Virus record (IMG/VR): IMGVR_UViG_3300043543_000325
Coordinates: 1-21,254 of that record
Reading direction: 5' to 3' (one strand)
Length of the DNA stretch: 21,254 nt
Source: a virus
Shown here in pieces: positions 20,033-21,254 of this stretch. A model generated the notes under the pieces. The model did not search any database and was not told the DNA's origin. It saw only the letters and a program-made list of their open reading frames with translations. Numbering within the stretch: position 1 is the first letter of the stretch; each line of letters opens with the position of its first letter. Position numbers and translations under genes: made by a program.

Positions 20033-20312
20033 ACCAGTCCCTCGAGGCCCCGGCGCGCGATGGCGGGCGGTAGCGGTAGCGCCGCTGGTCGTGGCAGGTC
20101 GCGCAGACGGCCCGCAGGTTGTCCGGATCGAACATCGCACCGCCGAACTGACGCGGGATGATGTGGTCCACCTCCTCCGCGCGGCCCGTGCAGCCGTCGT
20201 AGCGCAGTTGGCAGGTCCATCCATCGCGCTCGAGCACCGCCAGGCGCACCTTCTGCCACCGAGCGGCATTCCGGCCGCCGAGGTGAGTGCGTTTGCGCAG
20301 GTCAGAGGCCAT
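20016..20312 (-). CDS. HNH homing-type nuclease next to terminase
   Basis: The 98-residue protein has the HNH/zinc pattern: Cys34 and Cys41, His50 in 'EEVDHIIPRQFGG', Asn65 in 'DPDNLRAVCATCHDQR' and Cys70/Cys73/His74. ATG 20312 is chosen over a longer frame because GGAGGT lies 5 bases upstream. In many phages with HK97-type terminases an HNH protein beside the terminase stimulates DNA cutting at packaging start. The basic N-terminus ('LRKRTHLGGRNAARWQKVR') would bind DNA. The domain call is firm; the packaging role is inferred from position. Confidence 0.9.
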   Translation of the reverse strand: MASDLRKRTHLGGRNAARWQKVRLAVLERDGWTCQLRYDGCTGRAEEVDHIIPRQFGGAMFDPDNLRAVCATCHDQRRYRYRPPSRAGASRDWYGGAA

Positions 20313-20416
20313 CTGGCACCTCCGGTTCGTCCGCAGGGCGGAAAAAGGGTGGCGCGGAGTCGGGAAAACGGTCAAGCACCTAGACTTTCGCCTCCCCTAT
20401 CCCCGAGCGCCGCGGC
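20313..20416 (-). other. 104-base gap upstream of the HNH/terminase genes
   Basis: This stretch is richer in A/T runs than its surroundings (a five-T run and a four-T run on the minus strand) and holds TTGACC, a -35-like word, without a good -10 at the right distance. No terminator hairpin is present. Cos or pac sites often lie just before HNH/TerS genes, so it may hold the packaging start or a late promoter. Nothing more can be said from sequence alone. Confidence 0.35.
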
Positions 20417-20731
20417 TCACACCCGCATGTTGGCGTTGAGCGTCCTCAGCGCCTCGATCTGGGCCCTGATGCTCGCGACCTTCTCCCGCTGGGCGTGGTA
20501 GAGCCCCTCGGCGAGTCGGTGAGCGAGCAGCTCGTCCTGGCTCTCGAGCGTGGCGTGCGCCTCCCGCTCCGGCACCGTTCCCTCCGCTGCCAGGTAGGCC
20601 TTGGCCTTGCACGCCCGGTAGTCGACCTCGGCCCTGGCGGCTCTCTCGGCGAGCGCTGCGAGCTGCTCCGTCTCTCCCCAGAGGAGATCCATGAGCCGCT
20701 CGAGCTCGGAGGCGATGGCTCCGGGGTTCAT
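20417..20731 (-). CDS. Coiled-coil hypothetical phage protein
   Basis: The 104-residue product is nearly all helix: 'AIASELERLMDLLWGETEQL', 'AALAERAARAEVDYRACKAK' and 'EKVASIRAQIEALRTLNANM'. Ala, Glu, Arg and Leu heptads suggest a coiled-coil oligomer. It starts at ATG 20731, overlapping the Ig-like gene's stop as ATGA. Similar small coiled-coil proteins lie just before HNH/terminase genes in several high-GC phages and have no assigned role. A part in packaging or in recruiting the nuclease is speculative. Confidence 0.7.
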   Translation of the reverse strand: MNPGAIASELERLMDLLWGETEQLAALAERAARAEVDYRACKAKAYLAAEGTVPEREAHATLESQDELLAHRLAEGLYHAQREKVASIRAQIEALRTLNANMRV

Positions 20732-21057
20732 CCGCCGAGGTCGGGGTCGACCTGGATGCTCAGGTAGCCGCCGACCGGATAGGTCTCGACGGCTCCGCCT
20801 GCGAACGTGACCTGCCACTCGGCGATGTAGCGGCCGGGAGCGTCCAGGTCGGCGGCCTGCCAGGTGTAGCGCACCTTGCCGGCGGAGGCATCCACGATGG
20901 TGGCAGCGGCGTCCACCTTGGGCGTCGAGGTCGGGCTCGTGGACATGATGAACCTGACGGATGCGCCCGTGAGGTCCACGGCGGAGCCGTCGCGCCTGAG
21001 CGTCTGCTCGAGTGTCGAGCCCGCGTCGCCTCTCTTCAGGTAGATGCGCTGTGCCAT
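20728..21057 (-). CDS. Ig-like BppU N-terminal-domain protein
   Basis: The 109-residue protein is one Ig-like domain: 'RIYLKRGDAGSTLEQTLRRD', 'GSAVDLTGASVRFIMSTSPT', 'AGKVRYTWQAADLDAPGRYI' and 'AEWQVTFAGGAVETYPVGGY'. This matches the phage BppU N-terminal pattern ('G-D-t-lp-l ... L-t-G-a-t-v-x-F ... G-x-v-x-y-t-w-t-x-x-d-t-x-x-p-G-x-y-x-a-e-w-x-v'). The family normally anchors receptor-binding proteins to the tail baseplate; here the domain stands alone. ATG 21057 has GGAG 6 bases upstream, 3 bases after the preceding stop. Confidence 0.78.
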   Translation of the reverse strand: MAQRIYLKRGDAGSTLEQTLRRDGSAVDLTGASVRFIMSTSPTSTPKVDAAATIVDASAGKVRYTWQAADLDAPGRYIAEWQVTFAGGAVETYPVGGYLSIQVDPDLGG

Positions 21058-21060
21058 GAT

Positions 21061-21254
21061 TCACTCCACATCCCGAGAGGGAGATCCCGATGCCTTCCGC
21101 CCGCCCACGCCTGCGGCTGCGCGGGTGCCGACGCCGGCGGCCTGCCTCAGGCCTCGGCCGGGCATGCCCGCGACTCCGGCGAAGACCACGGGCTCCAGCG
21201 CGAGGGCATCAGCGAGCGCCAGAGGCACCAGCACGCGGGCGTCGAGGGCAGGAG
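21061..21254 (-). CDS. C-terminal part of an unidentified protein (5' end outside window)
   Basis: An open minus-strand frame enters at the right edge and stops at TGA 21063-21061. Its 63 residues begin 'ALDARVLVPLALADALALEP', continue 'VVFAGVAGMPGRGLRQAAGV' and end in a Gly/Ala/Arg-rich tail ('AAAGVGGRKASGSPSRDVE'). Third positions are strongly G/C, as in its neighbours, and it ends 3 bases before the Ig-like gene, so it is very likely coding. There is too little sequence for a family. Confidence 0.6.
   Translation of the reverse strand, partial: PALDARVLVPLALADALALEPVVFAGVAGMPGRGLRQAAGVGTRAAAGVGGRKASGSPSRDVE

Noticed and set aside
20340-20400. Sigma-70-type promoter built on TTGACC
   Set aside because: No acceptable -10 hexamer lies 16-18 bases downstream, so I list the gap only as noncoding sequence.
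1-21254. tRNA genes, CRISPR arrays, insertion sequences, attachment sites
   Set aside because: I found no cloverleaf-like sequence, regular repeat-spacer pattern, transposase or integrase frame, or direct repeat that would support any of them.

Overview
The window is a dense block of a tailed, siphovirus-like phage or prophage with high G+C (about two thirds by eye, with a strong bias to G or C at third codon positions). Nearly everything is read from the minus strand, so biological order runs from high to low coordinates. The head genes are of the HK97 type: HNH nuclease, terminase, portal, U35 protease, major capsid. A TP901/HK97-type tape measure with a long non-contractile tail set follows. 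The G+C, the frequent GTG starts, AGGAGG-type ribosome sites and the style of the large terminase suggest a high-GC, probably actinobacterial, host. This is inference; nothing in the window names the host.

Layout in transcription order: a partial protein, a small Ig-like protein and a coiled-coil protein (21254-20417); a 104-base gap; packaging genes (HNH, small and large terminase, 20312-18430); a two-helix membrane peptide; portal, prohead protease with an extra C-terminal domain, and major capsid (18284-14779), with one hairpin before and one after the capsid gene; head-tail connectors and tail completion genes (14720-13526); tail tube (13347-12346); an HK97 gp10-like protein placed after the tube gene; tail assembly chaperone with a programmed -1 frameshift (11886-11489); tape measure (11488-9251); a hub protein with an inserted jelly-roll domain (9250-7715); and a fibronectin-III protein (7715-6003).

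The left third holds lysis and accessory genes: a Tat-signal-bearing M15-like cell-wall hydrolase, an SLT lytic transglycosylase, two holin-like membrane proteins with a tiny CAP-domain fragment between them, a cytoplasmic HtrA-like serine protease, a HAD phosphatase-like protein, a short dATP/dGTP-diphosphohydrolase-like protein, a zinc ribbon, a small HTH-like protein and a metallophosphoesterase with altered metal-site residues. At the extreme left a plus-strand helix-turn-helix (excisionase/MerR-like) gene runs convergently into the last minus-strand gene, so a module boundary probably lies at about position 225.

Most adjacent genes overlap by 4 bases (ATGA/GTGA) or by 13-17 bases, which implies translationally coupled expression as one long late operon. 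No stretch over 300 bases lacks a gene, and no tRNA, CRISPR array, insertion sequence or integrase was seen.
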